Below are positions 37,495 through 47,667 of a stretch of DNA of 64,000 nt, piece after piece. A program made the translations under genes and the position numbers. Source of the stretch: Spongiivirga citrea (GTDB lineage: Bacteria > Bacteroidota > Bacteroidia > Flavobacteriales > Flavobacteriaceae); NCBI RefSeq assembly GCF_010671565.1, contig NZ_JAABOQ010000004.1, positions 372,001 through 436,000 on the forward strand, given 5' to 3'. Positions within the stretch are counted from its first letter, which is position 1. Each line of letters starts with the position of its first letter. The notes below the pieces were generated by a model that worked only from the letters and a program-made list of their open reading frames with translations, searched no databases and was not told the DNA's origin.

Positions 37495-38888
37495 TCTAGT
37501 TGTTTTATTAATTTATATAAGTCCGATTTATCTCCAACATTTCCTGGAAAGACAATAAAAGGCATTTCAGGGTATTTTGAATCTTTATCTAATTGCCAAA
37601 CAGGAACTCCTTTTAAAATTTGACCTAAAACCAAAGCCTTTCTTACGCCAAGCGCCTTTACACAGATATCACTAGATGTAATACCGCCCTTGCTAAGTAT
37701 ATATTTAGGCCTTAAGGATAGTAATCTGACTAAAGATATTAGCCCAAGGGAAACCTTATTTAAAATCGCTAAACTTTCTTCTTTAGTATCACCAACATGT
37801 ACCTTCCTACTGGTAAATAAAACCACATCTTTTTTAGCAGCTAATGCATTATTTATAATTTTTACCAACTTTTTTATGTATGTACTATTTTGATTTCCAG
37901 AAAGTATCTCGCTTACTTTCATTTTTATAAAAAGCGCTTTGGAATTGTTATCCTTTAAATGCTTTAGCTGTTCAGTTGTCTTGGGTACATAAGATCCGAC
38001 GATGACCAACCCACCAGACTTTTGATTTTCATTTAAGATAGATTGTTTCGTCAATAACGGTTTAGGTGTGATTCCCGTAATTGCATTCACGAAAGAAGCA
38101 GCAGTACGATATAACAGATTGTCTTCAGAGGTTAAACATGCAATAGCAAACACCTGTAAATCGGCATAAGAAGTAGCATTTACAATAACATGCTTTGCCT
38201 CATGCTGTATTAAAATATCTTGAATCTCTTGGGGCTTAGCTTCTCGAAGTGTTTGGACAGAAATACTTAGTACTTCATTCGCTTTTATAGAACCCTCATA
38301 TTTTTCTTGAATGTATTCTTTTAAGTTTGAATGAGCGTATCCAAAAGTAGTATCACAAGCAAAAGGTGTTTCTGCTACTGGAATAAAGTCATTATCTTCT
38401 TTTAGATAATGAATATCATTAAATGTATACCGTCCTCCTTCAAAAAAGCCTGGTATTAATACTTGCTTTGAATTCTTCCAGCCCAAACCATCTAGTAGAG
38501 CATCTACCTCATACGGATAATGGCCACGAAGGGTAGAATCACTTCGACTGATTACTACTAACTTTTTTCTGTGCTCTTTTGCAATTTCAGCCAACATAAG
38601 TCCTAGTGTTATAGCAAGTTCCTTAGCCTGAGACTGCTGTAAACTTCTAGAGTTGGTTAGGATGAAAAAAACGGGGCTATTGATAACCTCGTATTCGAGG
38701 GTAGCGTAACTCCAATCAGTAACTATAGGTACATTGTAAACCGTTTGGGTACCTGTCGGATCATCATCAATGATTACCACAACTCTAGGGGTGGCAGCTA
38801 ATAAATCTGAAACAACTTCATGATGGTCATCTAATTCGGCGCCTTGTTGTATGGATTCAAGTATCTTTTTATTTAGCATATTCATCAT
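37491..38888 (-). CDS. four-carbon acid sugar kinase (DUF1537, OtnK/DtnK type)
   Basis: 465 residues, slightly longer than typical OtnK/DtnK. The N-terminal sugar-acid-binding domain starts with VVIIDDDPTGTQTVYNVP (D41-D43), followed by FFILTNSRSL and ISRSDSTLRGHYPYE. The C-terminal nucleotide-binding domain has YILSKGGITSSDIC, GQILKGVPVWQL and FPGNVGDKSDLY. Known members phosphorylate D-threonate, L-threonate-derived 2-oxo acids or D-erythronate. Their usual partners (PdxA2 dehydrogenase, or OtnC aldolase with OtnI and LtnD) are not seen; instead an IPMDH-type dehydrogenase and a cyclase-family hydrolase lie upstream. Family firm, exact substrate unknown. Confidence 0.92.
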   Translation of the reverse strand: MMNMLNKKILESIQQGAELDDHHEVVSDLLAATPRVVVIIDDDPTGTQTVYNVPIVTDWSYATLEYEVINSPVFFILTNSRSLQQSQAKELAITLGLMLAEIAKEHRKKLVVISRSDSTLRGHYPYEVDALLDGLGWKNSKQVLIPGFFEGGRYTFNDIHYLKEDNDFIPVAETPFACDTTFGYAHSNLKEYIQEKYEGSIKANEVLSISVQTLREAKPQEIQDILIQHEAKHVIVNATSYADLQVFAIACLTSEDNLLYRTAASFVNAITGITPKPLLTKQSILNENQKSGGLVIVGSYVPKTTEQLKHLKDNNSKALFIKMKVSEILSGNQNSTYIKKLVKIINNALAAKKDVVLFTSRKVHVGDTKEESLAILNKVSLGLISLVRLLSLRPKYILSKGGITSSDICVKALGVRKALVLGQILKGVPVWQLDKDSKYPEMPFIVFPGNVGDKSDLYKLIKQLE

Positions 38889-39535
38889 TCTAGGGCCAAA
38901 ACACGTGCTGGTGCGCCATCACCATCTTTTACTTTAAGTGGTGCGGCTATTAGTGTTATTTTTTCTTTTGACAATTGTTCTAGATTTGTTAATCCTTCAA
39001 CAATTATCACATTGTTACGCATTAAAATGGTATGGATTTCAGTCACTTCTTCAATGTTGTTCACGTCGGCAATTGAAGGTGACTCAACCCCAATAATGTT
39101 TACCCCCTTTTTTCCCATCCAAACTGCTAAGTCAGCACTAATACGTGGTAAATCATTTCTGTAGGCTTCTGTATTTGTTTTTTTACTCCAGCCAGTATGT
39201 AGCAAAATACTCTCTCCCTTCTTTATTTTCTGTTCTATGGGTTGCATCTCTTTTACCCCAATCAATGCTTTAGGTTTAAGATGTGTAAGATCTAAGATCC
39301 ATGCTTCAGATATCAGTCGATTTGCATCAATCTGTTCGATAGTTTGCTTAGTAACTTCAAAATGTATCGGGGCATCCATATGTGTACCACTATGAGAATA
39401 GAGATGTAAGGTTGATGCATTCCAGCCGTCTTTTGCAAGATTTTTCGCTGACGTTATAGCTACTCCAGTCATCTCTTCATCAATTAACATGGTTAAATCA
39501 ACAATCTTTTTTGAGCTAATATCATTCATACCCAC
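38885..39535 (-). CDS. cyclase-family metal hydrolase (PF04199, kynurenine formamidase-like)
   Basis: 216 residues. The metal-binding signature HxGTHxDxPxH is complete (H48, H52, D54, H58 in SHSGTHMDAPIHF), as in kynurenine formamidase and isatin hydrolase. Members hydrolyse amides, imides or lactones with Zn2+ or Mn2+. It overlaps the kinase gene by 4 nt and abuts the dehydrogenase gene, so it most likely opens a lactone or similar ring in the sugar-acid pathway rather than acting in tryptophan breakdown, of which there is no sign nearby. Confidence 0.9.
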   Translation of the reverse strand: MGMNDISSKKIVDLTMLIDEEMTGVAITSAKNLAKDGWNASTLHLYSHSGTHMDAPIHFEVTKQTIEQIDANRLISEAWILDLTHLKPKALIGVKEMQPIEQKIKKGESILLHTGWSKKTNTEAYRNDLPRISADLAVWMGKKGVNIIGVESPSIADVNNIEEVTEIHTILMRNNVIIVEGLTNLEQLSKEKITLIAAPLKVKDGDGAPARVLALE

Positions 39536-40603
39536 CTACCCTTCTGATTCAATAAATGAAATAACACTTGTGGCAACATCCTTAGTTGTTGCAGTACCCC
39601 TCAAGTCTTTTGTAAGGTTTCCTTTCGCAGTGGTATGTTCAATTCCTGCTACAATATTTTGGGCAGCTTTTGTTTCACCTAAATGCTCGAGCATAATGGC
39701 AGCGGACCATATTTGACCGATGGGGTTAGCAGTATTTTGTCCTGCTATGTCTGGAGCTGAGCCGTGAATAGGTTCAAACATCGAAGGAAATTCTTTCTCA
39801 GGATTTATGTTGCCACTACCTCCAAGACCAAGACTTCCCATAATCGCACCTCCTAAATCTGATAGGATATCGCCTATCATATTAGTGGTAACTATCACAT
39901 CAAAAACCTCTGGTTTTAACACAAAACTTGCAGAGGCATTATCTACATACATTTTATTATACTCAACATCGGGATATTGCGCAGCCACCTCACCCATTAC
40001 CTGATCCCAAAATCCCAGTGAATAAATAAGTGTATTTGATTTGGTGACGTTTGTTACTTTCTTGTCTCTTTTCCTGGCCAACTTAAAAGCAAAATGTGCA
40101 ATGCGTTCTACACCTTTACGAGTAACAATACTGGTATCAATTGCCAAACCATTTGGCGTATCCGGATGCATTATTTTTCCATTTTGAACGAACTCACCTT
40201 CATTATTTTCACGAATGATAACAAAGTCGATATCTTTTTTCGTTTTATCACGTAACGGACTTTGAATACCCGAAAAAAGTTTTACTGGTCGATAATTTAC
40301 ATATTGCTGAAATTCAGTTCTAACTTTGAAGGTATAGTCTTTTGCGGGTAATGTATCATCTACTTCGGGTAAGCCAACAGCACCAAAATAAATCGCATCA
40401 AAACTTTGTAGTGTTTCTAAACCATTTTCTGGCATAAACTCCCCATGTTGTAAATAATAACCCGCTCCCCAGGAGAATTCCTGTGTTTCGATTTCAAAAT
40501 CATATTTTTTGGCAACCGTTTCCAATACTGATATTCCTGCGGGTACTATTTCATTTCCTATTCCATCACCATTGACTACAGCGATCTTGTATTTTTTACT
40601 CAT
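39536..40603 (-). CDS. isocitrate/isopropylmalate-type dehydrogenase (tartrate/D-malate dehydrogenase-like)
   Basis: 355 residues. The IPMDH fold is clear: GDGIGNEIVPAG at the N-terminus, YFGAVGLP, FVIIRENNEGEFVQNG, VDNASASFVLKPEVFD, TTNMIGDILSDLGGAIMGSLG and the NAD-site block FEPIHGSAPDIAGQNTANP. The SWGAGYYLQHGEFMPENG region and FDAIYFGAVG resemble tartrate and D-malate dehydrogenases more than LeuB. It would oxidise and perhaps decarboxylate a 2-hydroxy acid with Mg2+/Mn2+ and NAD+. It lies 6 nt after the sulfatase gene and abuts the cyclase-family gene. A C4 or phospho-C4 acid substrate is inferred from the DUF1537 kinase. Confidence 0.9.
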   Translation of the reverse strand: MSKKYKIAVVNGDGIGNEIVPAGISVLETVAKKYDFEIETQEFSWGAGYYLQHGEFMPENGLETLQSFDAIYFGAVGLPEVDDTLPAKDYTFKVRTEFQQYVNYRPVKLFSGIQSPLRDKTKKDIDFVIIRENNEGEFVQNGKIMHPDTPNGLAIDTSIVTRKGVERIAHFAFKLARKRDKKVTNVTKSNTLIYSLGFWDQVMGEVAAQYPDVEYNKMYVDNASASFVLKPEVFDVIVTTNMIGDILSDLGGAIMGSLGLGGSGNINPEKEFPSMFEPIHGSAPDIAGQNTANPIGQIWSAAIMLEHLGETKAAQNIVAGIEHTTAKGNLTKDLRGTATTKDVATSVISFIESEG

Positions 40604-40609
40604 TACATT

Positions 40610-42031
40610 TCAATTTTTATTTTCCTTTAAGAAATTCTTTCCCCATTTTTCTCGTAATTCTTTTGCTAGCATCGCTATAGTTTGTTGATACTCTTCCTTT
40701 TCCGCTAGATTATCAAGTTCTAACGGATCCTTAGCGTGATCGAACAACATACGCTCATAAGCAACACCCTCATTATCTGTCCATTCGGTATAGAACAGAT
40801 CACCTGTTATGAGTGTAACAGCATCTTTAAACTTTGAAACTGCCCAATCCTTTTTGCTTTCGTTCCCATTAATGACAGGAACAAAACTTTTACCTTCCAC
40901 GGTTTTCGGAATTTCAATGCCTGTCAGTTCACTTAAGGTTGGATATACGTCAATGTATTCTGTAATAGCGTCTGTTGTTTGACCTTTAGTTCTACCTGGC
41001 ACCTTGATCATTAACGGTGTACGTAATGCAGTTTCAAAAGTTACGTGCTTGCACCAAAGCTTATGGTCTCCTAAATTCCACCCATGGTCTCCCCACAGGA
41101 TAACAATAGTATTTTCTTCTAGTTTCAGCCTTTTCAATTCATCTAATACCAAGCCTATCTGAGCGTCAACATAGCTAACAGATGCGTAATACCCATGTAT
41201 AAGTTCTTTGGCTAAATCTTCAGGAAGGTCTCCTTTTTTGGGGATTCCTTCATATTTGCGCAATTCGCCATAGTTGTGAAATGCCTTTTTGGGTGTTGTT
41301 TTTGGCTGTTGGTAACTTTCAGGAAGTTCAATTTTCGATCGATCATATAGATCCCAATACTTTTTAGGAGCACAAAAAGGAAGATGTGGTTTTGTCACTC
41401 CCATGGTTAGGAAAAAAGGTTGACTAGAACTTTTAAGCTTTTGTAAGTCATTAACTACTTTTAGAGCTAATTTGCCATCTCTGTATATTGAATCATGAAC
41501 TTCTGCCGCTTCAATTGGCAAGCCACGTTGGGTATTTCTTCTAATCTCTTGACTTTTTAGTAAAGCATAATTCCATAGTTTATCTGCTTGCCAAATTTCA
41601 TCCCATGCCTCCGCGTCGTCCGTTTTATGATGATATATTTTACCATTGGAAATAGTTCTGTACCCATTTTGTTTAAGTAGCATTGGAAGTGAAATCGCCG
41701 TTGGATGATCCTCATCTTTTTTTGTAAATGCATTTATAAAACGATATCGTGTTGGCCTCGTTCCGGTAAGTAAGCTAGCTCTTGATGCGCCGCAAACCGG
41801 AATGTTACAATACGCACGATTAAATACTAAACTTTGTTGAGCCAGTTTATCAAGGTTTGGAGATTTAATATGGTTTGCTCCATAAAAGTTCAGTTCTGGA
41901 CGTAAATCATCCACGGTAATCATTAATACATTAAGTGGTTTGGATGTTTTTTTGACATAGGTCTCCTCCGATTTCTCTTTACTGGAAGTGAGTACCAATA
42001 AAACTAAAAGGATAAAAATTCGCTGCATCAT
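40610..42031 (-). CDS. sulfatase, family S1 (iduronate-2-sulfatase-like)
   Basis: 473 residues with a signal peptide ([17 protein letters not shown]). The formylglycine site is C80 in [15 protein letters not shown], the C-x-A/P-S-R motif, so it needs FGE-type maturation. Metal ligands are visible in [11 protein letters not shown] and [14 protein letters not shown]. The sequence resembles the iduronate-2-sulfatase/choline-sulfatase group (subfamily S1_7-like). It overlaps the GH78 stop (ATG/TGA overlap at 42028-42031) and precedes the sugar-acid genes by 6 nt, so it is expressed with them. It would remove sulfate from rhamnose- or uronate-containing oligosaccharides; the exact position is unknown. 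Confidence 0.92.
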   Translation of the reverse strand: MMQRIFILLVLLVLTSSKEKSEETYVKKTSKPLNVLMITVDDLRPELNFYGANHIKSPNLDKLAQQSLVFNRAYCNIPVCGASRASLLTGTRPTRYRFINAFTKKDEDHPTAISLPMLLKQNGYRTISNGKIYHHKTDDAEAWDEIWQADKLWNYALLKSQEIRRNTQRGLPIEAAEVHDSIYRDGKLALKVVNDLQKLKSSSQPFFLTMGVTKPHLPFCAPKKYWDLYDRSKIELPESYQQPKTTPKKAFHNYGELRKYEGIPKKGDLPEDLAKELIHGYYASVSYVDAQIGLVLDELKRLKLEENTIVILWGDHGWNLGDHKLWCKHVTFETALRTPLMIKVPGRTKGQTTDAITEYIDVYPTLSELTGIEIPKTVEGKSFVPVINGNESKKDWAVSKFKDAVTLITGDLFYTEWTDNEGVAYERMLFDHAKDPLELDNLAEKEEYQQTIAMLAKELREKWGKNFLKENKN

Positions 42032-44808
42032 TGAAGTATAGATTTAAATTTATAGGTACCTGGCAACACCTCTAGTTCCATATAGTCATCAACTATTTCT
42101 ACAATTTTCACAATATCACTACTCACCAATTCGGCCTCATCCATATAAATTTTACTCTGCTGTTTTGAAGGAATACGTACTATTGCAGTTGTGTTGGGAG
42201 GAATAGTTACCTCTAAGTTGAATGTACTGCCTTCCAGTTTCCAAATTGATTTTATGATGCCATAAGGTGAATCATAACTACTGGAGGCTGATGTTAAACG
42301 ATTACCCGGTACCGGTGCAATACGTATCTTCTTATAACCTGCTTCTAATGGCGCAATTCCCGCAATGCGTTCATACATCCATTGACCAATAGCACCGTAA
42401 GCATAGTGATTCAGGCTATTCATTCGCTGTTTGTTAAAACCTTCCTTTTTACTGTAGCTATTCCAGCGTTCCCACATTGTAGTTGCTCCTTGATTTATGG
42501 AATAAAACCATGAGGGATACGTTTCTTTAAAAAGAATTTCATACATCAATTCATACTCCCCTATATCGTCTAAAACTTTTGACAATAATGGGGTACCTAA
42601 AAAGCCTGTTCGTAAGTGGTTGTCAGCCTCTTTTATTTTATCTAATAAATGTGGAATTGCCTTTTCTTCTATTTCAGGTGAGAGCAAATCAAATCCTAAG
42701 GCTAGTAAATAAGCTGTTTGTGTTTTTTCGCTATTTTGAATCTCTCCATTTTCATCAAAAAACTCTTTTTCAAAAGCCTTACAAATAGCAACTGATAATG
42801 CTTCATATTTAGCTTGCTCTTCTGACTTTCCTAAAACTTTTGCAGTCTGTGCAGTTAACTTAGTGACATATCCAAAATATGCAGTACTGATTAAGTTTTT
42901 AGATGTATCCCCTCTTCTGTTATTTTCCTTTTTAGGAAAAGGTTGTAACCAATCACTAAATGAGTTCATATCAGAAATGTATTTGTTAGTTACGCTTTGA
43001 TGATGGGCTACCCAAGCTTTCATCATTTCAAAATTATCTTTTAGAATAGTGACATTACCAGTTCTATAGTAGACTTCCCAAGGTATAATAACCGCAGCAT
43101 CGCCCCAGCCAGAACTAACTTTATTATTTTTCAAAGCATCAGGCACAACAAATGGGATCCCTCCATTTTCATATTGTGCCTCAGTTAAACTTTGTAGCCA
43201 GCTTGCCCAAAAGGCATGTACATCGGCATTAAATATGGAAGTAGGTACAAAAACTTGTGCATCACCTGTCCACCCTAGACGTTCATCTCTTTGGGGACAA
43301 TCCGTAGGAATATCAAAAAAGTTTCCGCGTAAACCCCAAACAATATTGCTCTGTAATTGGTTGAGTTTGTTATGTGATGATGTAAAAGTGCCATGTTCTT
43401 CAAAATCAGAATACTGTACTACTCCAGTCACCCATTCATTCATAGGTTCTTGTGACATATCAAATCCGCTCAATTCCACATATCGAAAACCGTGAAAAGT
43501 AAATTTTGGTGCCCATTCGATCATTCCATCCTTTGAAGCGATATAATAGTCCGTTGATTTTGCTGAACGATAATTGTCCGTATAAAAAGTGCCATCTGGC
43601 TGCAACATTTCGGAAAATCGCATCCTCAAAGTATCTCCTTTTTTCATTGGGGCTTTAACTACGGCTACACCGACCATATTTTGTTTTAAATCGAAAATGG
43701 CTGCATTCTCAGTCTTTATTATCCCTTTTGAAGGAATCTGCAGCTTTGCTTTAACCGCGGCATGTCTTTTAGGTTCTAATTTTACCTGCTCGTCTATAGT
43801 TGATGTTATAACAGTAGACCATTTTTTATCATCAAAATTATTGGTTGTCCAATTTATCATTTCGTAGTTCGCGTCATAGGTTTCTCCATCATAAATTTCC
43901 GTAAAACGTATAGGCCCTTTTGTGGTGGCCTTCCAAGTATTATCTGAAATAATGGTTTTCTTACTTCCATCTTTTAAAAACAATTCTAATTGACATAAAA
44001 CTTTTGGAGAACCTGAGTTTTCCCAAAGTGTTTTATTCCATCCCAATCTACCTGAATGCCATCCAGAAGCCAATTCTATAGCTATCATATTTTCACCCGA
44101 TACTATCAAATCGGTAACATCGTAGGTTAAGGTTTCAATACGTTTATTATAAGGTGTCCAACCAGGAGGCATAACATCGCCGCTTACATCTTCTCCATTT
44201 AAATGAACATCAAAAACACCTTTTGCCGTGATATATAATCTTGCGGAAATAACATCAGAGGTTAACTCGAACTTTTTTCGCAAGTACTGTGGCGTATTAA
44301 TAATTACTCCATTTGTACCTTTAATACTATCCTTTGCTGTATCTAGTCCAATCCATTTTGCTTTCCAATCGTCATTACTTAATAGCCCCATTTCAAATGT
44401 ACTCGCTTCACTCCAAGTAGATGATTGATCATTTTGGTCCCAGTAACGCACTTGCCAATATACCTTTTGACCAGAGGTTATTGGTTTCCCTTTATATTCA
44501 ATGAAGGTAGATTGGCTACTGAGTTCCTTTTCAGTATTCCATAAGTCCGGGTTGTCTGGCAATGACTCTAAGTTGCTCGCTACCACTATTTGATAAGCTG
44601 ATTGACTTTCAATATTCCTTTCAATGGGTAACTTCCACGAAAAAGTAGGGGTTGCATCGTAAAAACCAATTGGATTAATAAATCCTTCTGAAATGGAAAG
44701 TGATTCGGGAGAAGCTATCTTCTTTTCTTGACAGGATATACTAAATAGTAGGCTTACTGAACAAATAATTATATTCTTACAGATACATTTTAAGGTTTTT
44801 TTTTGCAC
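42028..44808 (-). CDS. GH78 alpha-L-rhamnosidase lipoprotein
   Basis: 926 residues with lipobox FSISC (C26). The N-terminal Fn3-like and two beta-sandwich domains of bacterial GH78 are recognisable ([49 protein letters not shown]). The (alpha/alpha)6 catalytic domain has the acid motif [14 protein letters not shown] (E509 within DERLGW), [16 protein letters not shown] and TMWERWNSY. It hydrolyses terminal alpha-L-rhamnose. It starts 31 nt after the jelly-roll lyase-like gene and overlaps the sulfatase, placing it in one operon with the sugar-acid module. Confidence 0.95.
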   Translation of the reverse strand: MQKKTLKCICKNIIICSVSLLFSISCQEKKIASPESLSISEGFINPIGFYDATPTFSWKLPIERNIESQSAYQIVVASNLESLPDNPDLWNTEKELSSQSTFIEYKGKPITSGQKVYWQVRYWDQNDQSSTWSEASTFEMGLLSNDDWKAKWIGLDTAKDSIKGTNGVIINTPQYLRKKFELTSDVISARLYITAKGVFDVHLNGEDVSGDVMPPGWTPYNKRIETLTYDVTDLIVSGENMIAIELASGWHSGRLGWNKTLWENSGSPKVLCQLELFLKDGSKKTIISDNTWKATTKGPIRFTEIYDGETYDANYEMINWTTNNFDDKKWSTVITSTIDEQVKLEPKRHAAVKAKLQIPSKGIIKTENAAIFDLKQNMVGVAVVKAPMKKGDTLRMRFSEMLQPDGTFYTDNYRSAKSTDYYIASKDGMIEWAPKFTFHGFRYVELSGFDMSQEPMNEWVTGVVQYSDFEEHGTFTSSHNKLNQLQSNIVWGLRGNFFDIPTDCPQRDERLGWTGDAQVFVPTSIFNADVHAFWASWLQSLTEAQYENGGIPFVVPDALKNNKVSSGWGDAAVIIPWEVYYRTGNVTILKDNFEMMKAWVAHHQSVTNKYISDMNSFSDWLQPFPKKENNRRGDTSKNLISTAYFGYVTKLTAQTAKVLGKSEEQAKYEALSVAICKAFEKEFFDENGEIQNSEKTQTAYLLALGFDLLSPEIEEKAIPHLLDKIKEADNHLRTGFLGTPLLSKVLDDIGEYELMYEILFKETYPSWFYSINQGATTMWERWNSYSKKEGFNKQRMNSLNHYAYGAIGQWMYERIAGIAPLEAGYKKIRIAPVPGNRLTSASSSYDSPYGIIKSIWKLEGSTFNLEVTIPPNTTAIVRIPSKQQSKIYMDEAELVSSDIVKIVEIVDDYMELEVLPGTYKFKSILQ

Positions 44809-44839
44809 GGCTTGTTATATGATAAAGTGGGTTAGGTTT

Positions 44840-45574
44840 TTAGTTTCGGGTAATATTCGTAACTGTATTACTCAAGTTTTTTTTCATTTTTTCGTTGGAA
44901 TAGACTCCCCATCTAAAGTGATAAAGAGCATCTACATTATCCATAGTACTTTCTTCACTAACACCGGTAAACTTTAGTTCATTATTAAAATAAACCTCCA
45001 TATCCCTCCCGTTAGTACGTATTTTAATGGTAAAAGATCGCTGACCATTTGCCCAATCTTCATCAGTTGAAATTCGAACGTTTTCGTTTGATCTAGAGCC
45101 AACATGAATGCGCCCGTTTGTTCTTACCTCCACGCGTAATTGGGGTCCACAACAACCCGCAAACAGTTGTGCTATGGTATACGTAATATCTAGTTTATCG
45201 CTAGGATGCATTGTAGCTTCTAAAGTGTGCCATGTAGTTCCTTCTTTAAATTTTAATCCTTGTCCAGCTTCTGTACGGGCATGTTTTCGTTCACCAATAA
45301 ATTCATCACCAGTAAAAAGTTGAAAAACTTGCTTCCCAGGTTCTTCCTGATACCACTTACTTACTTCGTCAAATTCTGAGCGTGGTACATCATCATCAAT
45401 TACTGTAAAAAGATTAAATGGGTCTGGAATTCCATCCGGAGGTGTAAGAGAAATTTCTACAGGATCTTCTTCACTTTCCAATGCTTCAACCTGTTCTGCA
45501 TCTGAACAGTTAAAGCAAAAAAACAGCAGAACGAACAAGATGTTAAAGCCAATTTTTTTCATGACCTGGTTCAA
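44840..45574 (-). CDS. jelly-roll polysaccharide lyase-like lipoprotein (tentative, PL28/PL7-like)
   Basis: 244 residues. A signal ends at C23 (FCFNC), counted from MNQVMKKIG; a start four codons later is also possible. An acidic linker (about 25-48) precedes a single beta-rich domain with evenly spaced strands: RKHARTEAGQGLKFKEGTTWHTLEATM, LDITYTIAQLFAG and LRVEVRTNGRIHVGS (each within a longer strand), FTIKIRTNGRDMEVYFNN. The Arg/Glu-rich and TIAQLF strands resemble the catalytic cleft of jelly-roll lyases (PL7, PL18, PL28). PL28 enzymes cleave ulvan. Its place before GH78 and a sulfatase supports this, but the assignment is from pattern only. Confidence 0.6.
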   Translation of the reverse strand: MNQVMKKIGFNILFVLLFFCFNCSDAEQVEALESEEDPVEISLTPPDGIPDPFNLFTVIDDDVPRSEFDEVSKWYQEEPGKQVFQLFTGDEFIGERKHARTEAGQGLKFKEGTTWHTLEATMHPSDKLDITYTIAQLFAGCCGPQLRVEVRTNGRIHVGSRSNENVRISTDEDWANGQRSFTIKIRTNGRDMEVYFNNELKFTGVSEESTMDNVDALYHFRWGVYSNEKMKKNLSNTVTNITRN

Positions 45575-45708
45575 CTTAAAAAAAATAATCAGTTTAGCCC
45601 TTTGGAATAAGGCTTAATTTCTATCAAGTTTACTAATACTCTTAACAAATAGCATCCTGTACCCTCGGGTAAAGCATTCCATATCAAATCATATAGAACC
45701 TTGAGCTA

Positions 45709-47622
45709 TTACAGTACTTTAATAGTGCAGCTAATACGCTTTTTGGTTTTTGGGAATTTTATAATAAAAGGAATTGCCTCAACACCGGGAACCATATTAA
45801 AAATTCGTTGTCCTTCATTTTTTTTCGAATTAATCGCAGCATTTGCTTCGAGTATTACTTGAGAGTTTGATTTCACTATTCTCACTCTATTAGGACTCTC
45901 TTGAATTATAGATTCTCCCGAAGGCGATATAATTGGCAGCACCAATTGATCGCCATTATCACCAGTCAAAGGTCGCCTTGCAGTAATAGTTACTTGACTT
46001 TTGTCAAAACTATACGTCAATTGGTAACTGTTTGCGTCCTTTAGTACTTGTTTATCACGATTTGTTAATGCAGTTTTAACTTTAAACTGAATGGTTTCAT
46101 TATCATCAGTTTGCTCAACTTCTGCCTTTAGATCTTGGATATTTGTATACCAAACCCCATTTACATAACGTTCAATTCTCGGCATTAACGCAAAATCTTC
46201 TCCAGGCTGACTTTGTTGATTGTTTTTTTCAACTAATAAGTATTCGGCCATGCTCGCTGTAAATAATGGGCCTGTTTTTTCATGCCAAAGTATAGCTAAT
46301 GATCCTCCTGTAGCAGCGACGGAGTACTTCTTCTTGAATATTTGATCATATGAAGAAACTGTTGCTCGCCAAGGCCCTCTAGCAATAAGCCATACATCAA
46401 GTTCAGGAAAGTGTTTAACGCCATCATTAGTACTTCTTGGAATCGGAATATTACTATCAAGCTTTTTAATAATATCAGGATGATTTAACATAAAAGCAAT
46501 ATTCTTAGCATGCGCAAATGTGTGGTGTATACATGCTGGTATATTATGACTCTCATAATGGAGGCCTCCAGCCAAGAGACCATTTACGGTGCACCTTTTT
46601 AAAAGCTGCGTATTTAAAAGCACGGCTTTACCAAATGCTGGATTTCTATCAGCCATTAACACAAATGCAGGTTGACATCCATCTGTTGTTCTACTGCCCC
46701 AATATGACCATTTATTCTGTCTTGTTCCCCAGCTATTATCCCATCCACCATCTGGTAGCATAAACTCAAGATGCCCAGCTAGTGATTGGTCTAGTAATTT
46801 TAATAACTCTTCATCCTGTTCCAATTTGGCATACTGGACGAGACCGTTTAAAGATTCTTCTACATTGTATCCTAAATCAACCGGTAATAAACCTTTTGCA
46901 CTTACCTCATCAGCAGGTTTGTCTTCTCCAAAAATTAGCATGTTTGGTTTCGTAAGCCAGTTAGGAATTTCACCTGCCAACTGCCTGCTATGCTCTATAT
47001 AAGCTGTTTCGTCAAACATCCGCCCTAAAAAATTTAGAGCATACACAGCGGTAAACGCATAGTTAATATGACTATAATCAATAGTAAAATTAGCGTGGAT
47101 AAATTCCGATGCCTTTCGCAGTCGTTTCTTCCAGGCATCATATAGTTCTTTTGACAATATGTGACCATGGTAGTGTAATGCCTCGCCCAAAGCAAGGGCT
47201 CCAAACACAGTTATTCCTCTCCATGATTTTGGATCCGGGATTACGGTCCAGCTGCCATCAGGCATTGACACGTTTTCGGACCATTTCATTACTAGAATAG
47301 CGGCATCAAGATACTTCCGTTCTCCAGTTGAATCAGCCATGAATAAAAACGGGTACACCGCATCCATACAACGGCCATGTATTTTTTTACAAGCTTCACA
47401 ATAAAGCGCTCCGTGAATTGTACTGTCCGAAGGTTCATTAATTTGTGTATCGATCAAAGCATCACACCAGGTTTTTAAAAGATCAAATGATAATGCTTCG
47501 AATGCTGTTGTGCCAAGATTATTAGGGGCATTTGCATGTGTTTTATTTTTACAAGCATGTACGGAAAGACCTAAACTAAGACAACCTGTAACAGATAGAT
47601 ATATAAAACTTCTTCTTTGCAT
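45709..47622 (-). CDS. 637-residue exported protein, likely (alpha/alpha) toroid lyase or hydrolase of unrecognised family
   Basis: The N-terminus MQRRSFIYLSVTGCLSLG carries a Tat-like double Arg with a possible lipidated Cys (C14 or C24). A Cys cluster follows (C75, C78 and C85 in YCEACKKIHGRC), which looks like a metal or structural site. The middle part (about 80-380) is helix-rich with toroid-type repeats (YPFLFMADSTGERKYLDAA, SHINYAFTAVYALNFLG, GGWDNSWGTRQNKWSYWGS, TDGCQPAFVLMA, CIHHTFAHAKN). The last third (about 400-637) is beta-rich, as in toroid-plus-sandwich lyases. I do not recognise a named family. Context: between GH2 and the jelly-roll lyase-like gene. A role in uronate polysaccharide cleavage is inferred. 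Confidence 0.75.
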   Translation of the reverse strand: MQRRSFIYLSVTGCLSLGLSVHACKNKTHANAPNNLGTTAFEALSFDLLKTWCDALIDTQINEPSDSTIHGALYCEACKKIHGRCMDAVYPFLFMADSTGERKYLDAAILVMKWSENVSMPDGSWTVIPDPKSWRGITVFGALALGEALHYHGHILSKELYDAWKKRLRKASEFIHANFTIDYSHINYAFTAVYALNFLGRMFDETAYIEHSRQLAGEIPNWLTKPNMLIFGEDKPADEVSAKGLLPVDLGYNVEESLNGLVQYAKLEQDEELLKLLDQSLAGHLEFMLPDGGWDNSWGTRQNKWSYWGSRTTDGCQPAFVLMADRNPAFGKAVLLNTQLLKRCTVNGLLAGGLHYESHNIPACIHHTFAHAKNIAFMLNHPDIIKKLDSNIPIPRSTNDGVKHFPELDVWLIARGPWRATVSSYDQIFKKKYSVAATGGSLAILWHEKTGPLFTASMAEYLLVEKNNQQSQPGEDFALMPRIERYVNGVWYTNIQDLKAEVEQTDDNETIQFKVKTALTNRDKQVLKDANSYQLTYSFDKSQVTITARRPLTGDNGDQLVLPIISPSGESIIQESPNRVRIVKSNSQVILEANAAINSKKNEGQRIFNMVPGVEAIPFIIKFPKTKKRISCTIKVL

Positions 47623-47667
47623 AAGTCAAATTAAAATAGCGCTGTTAGGCAACGGTGCACTTAGATT

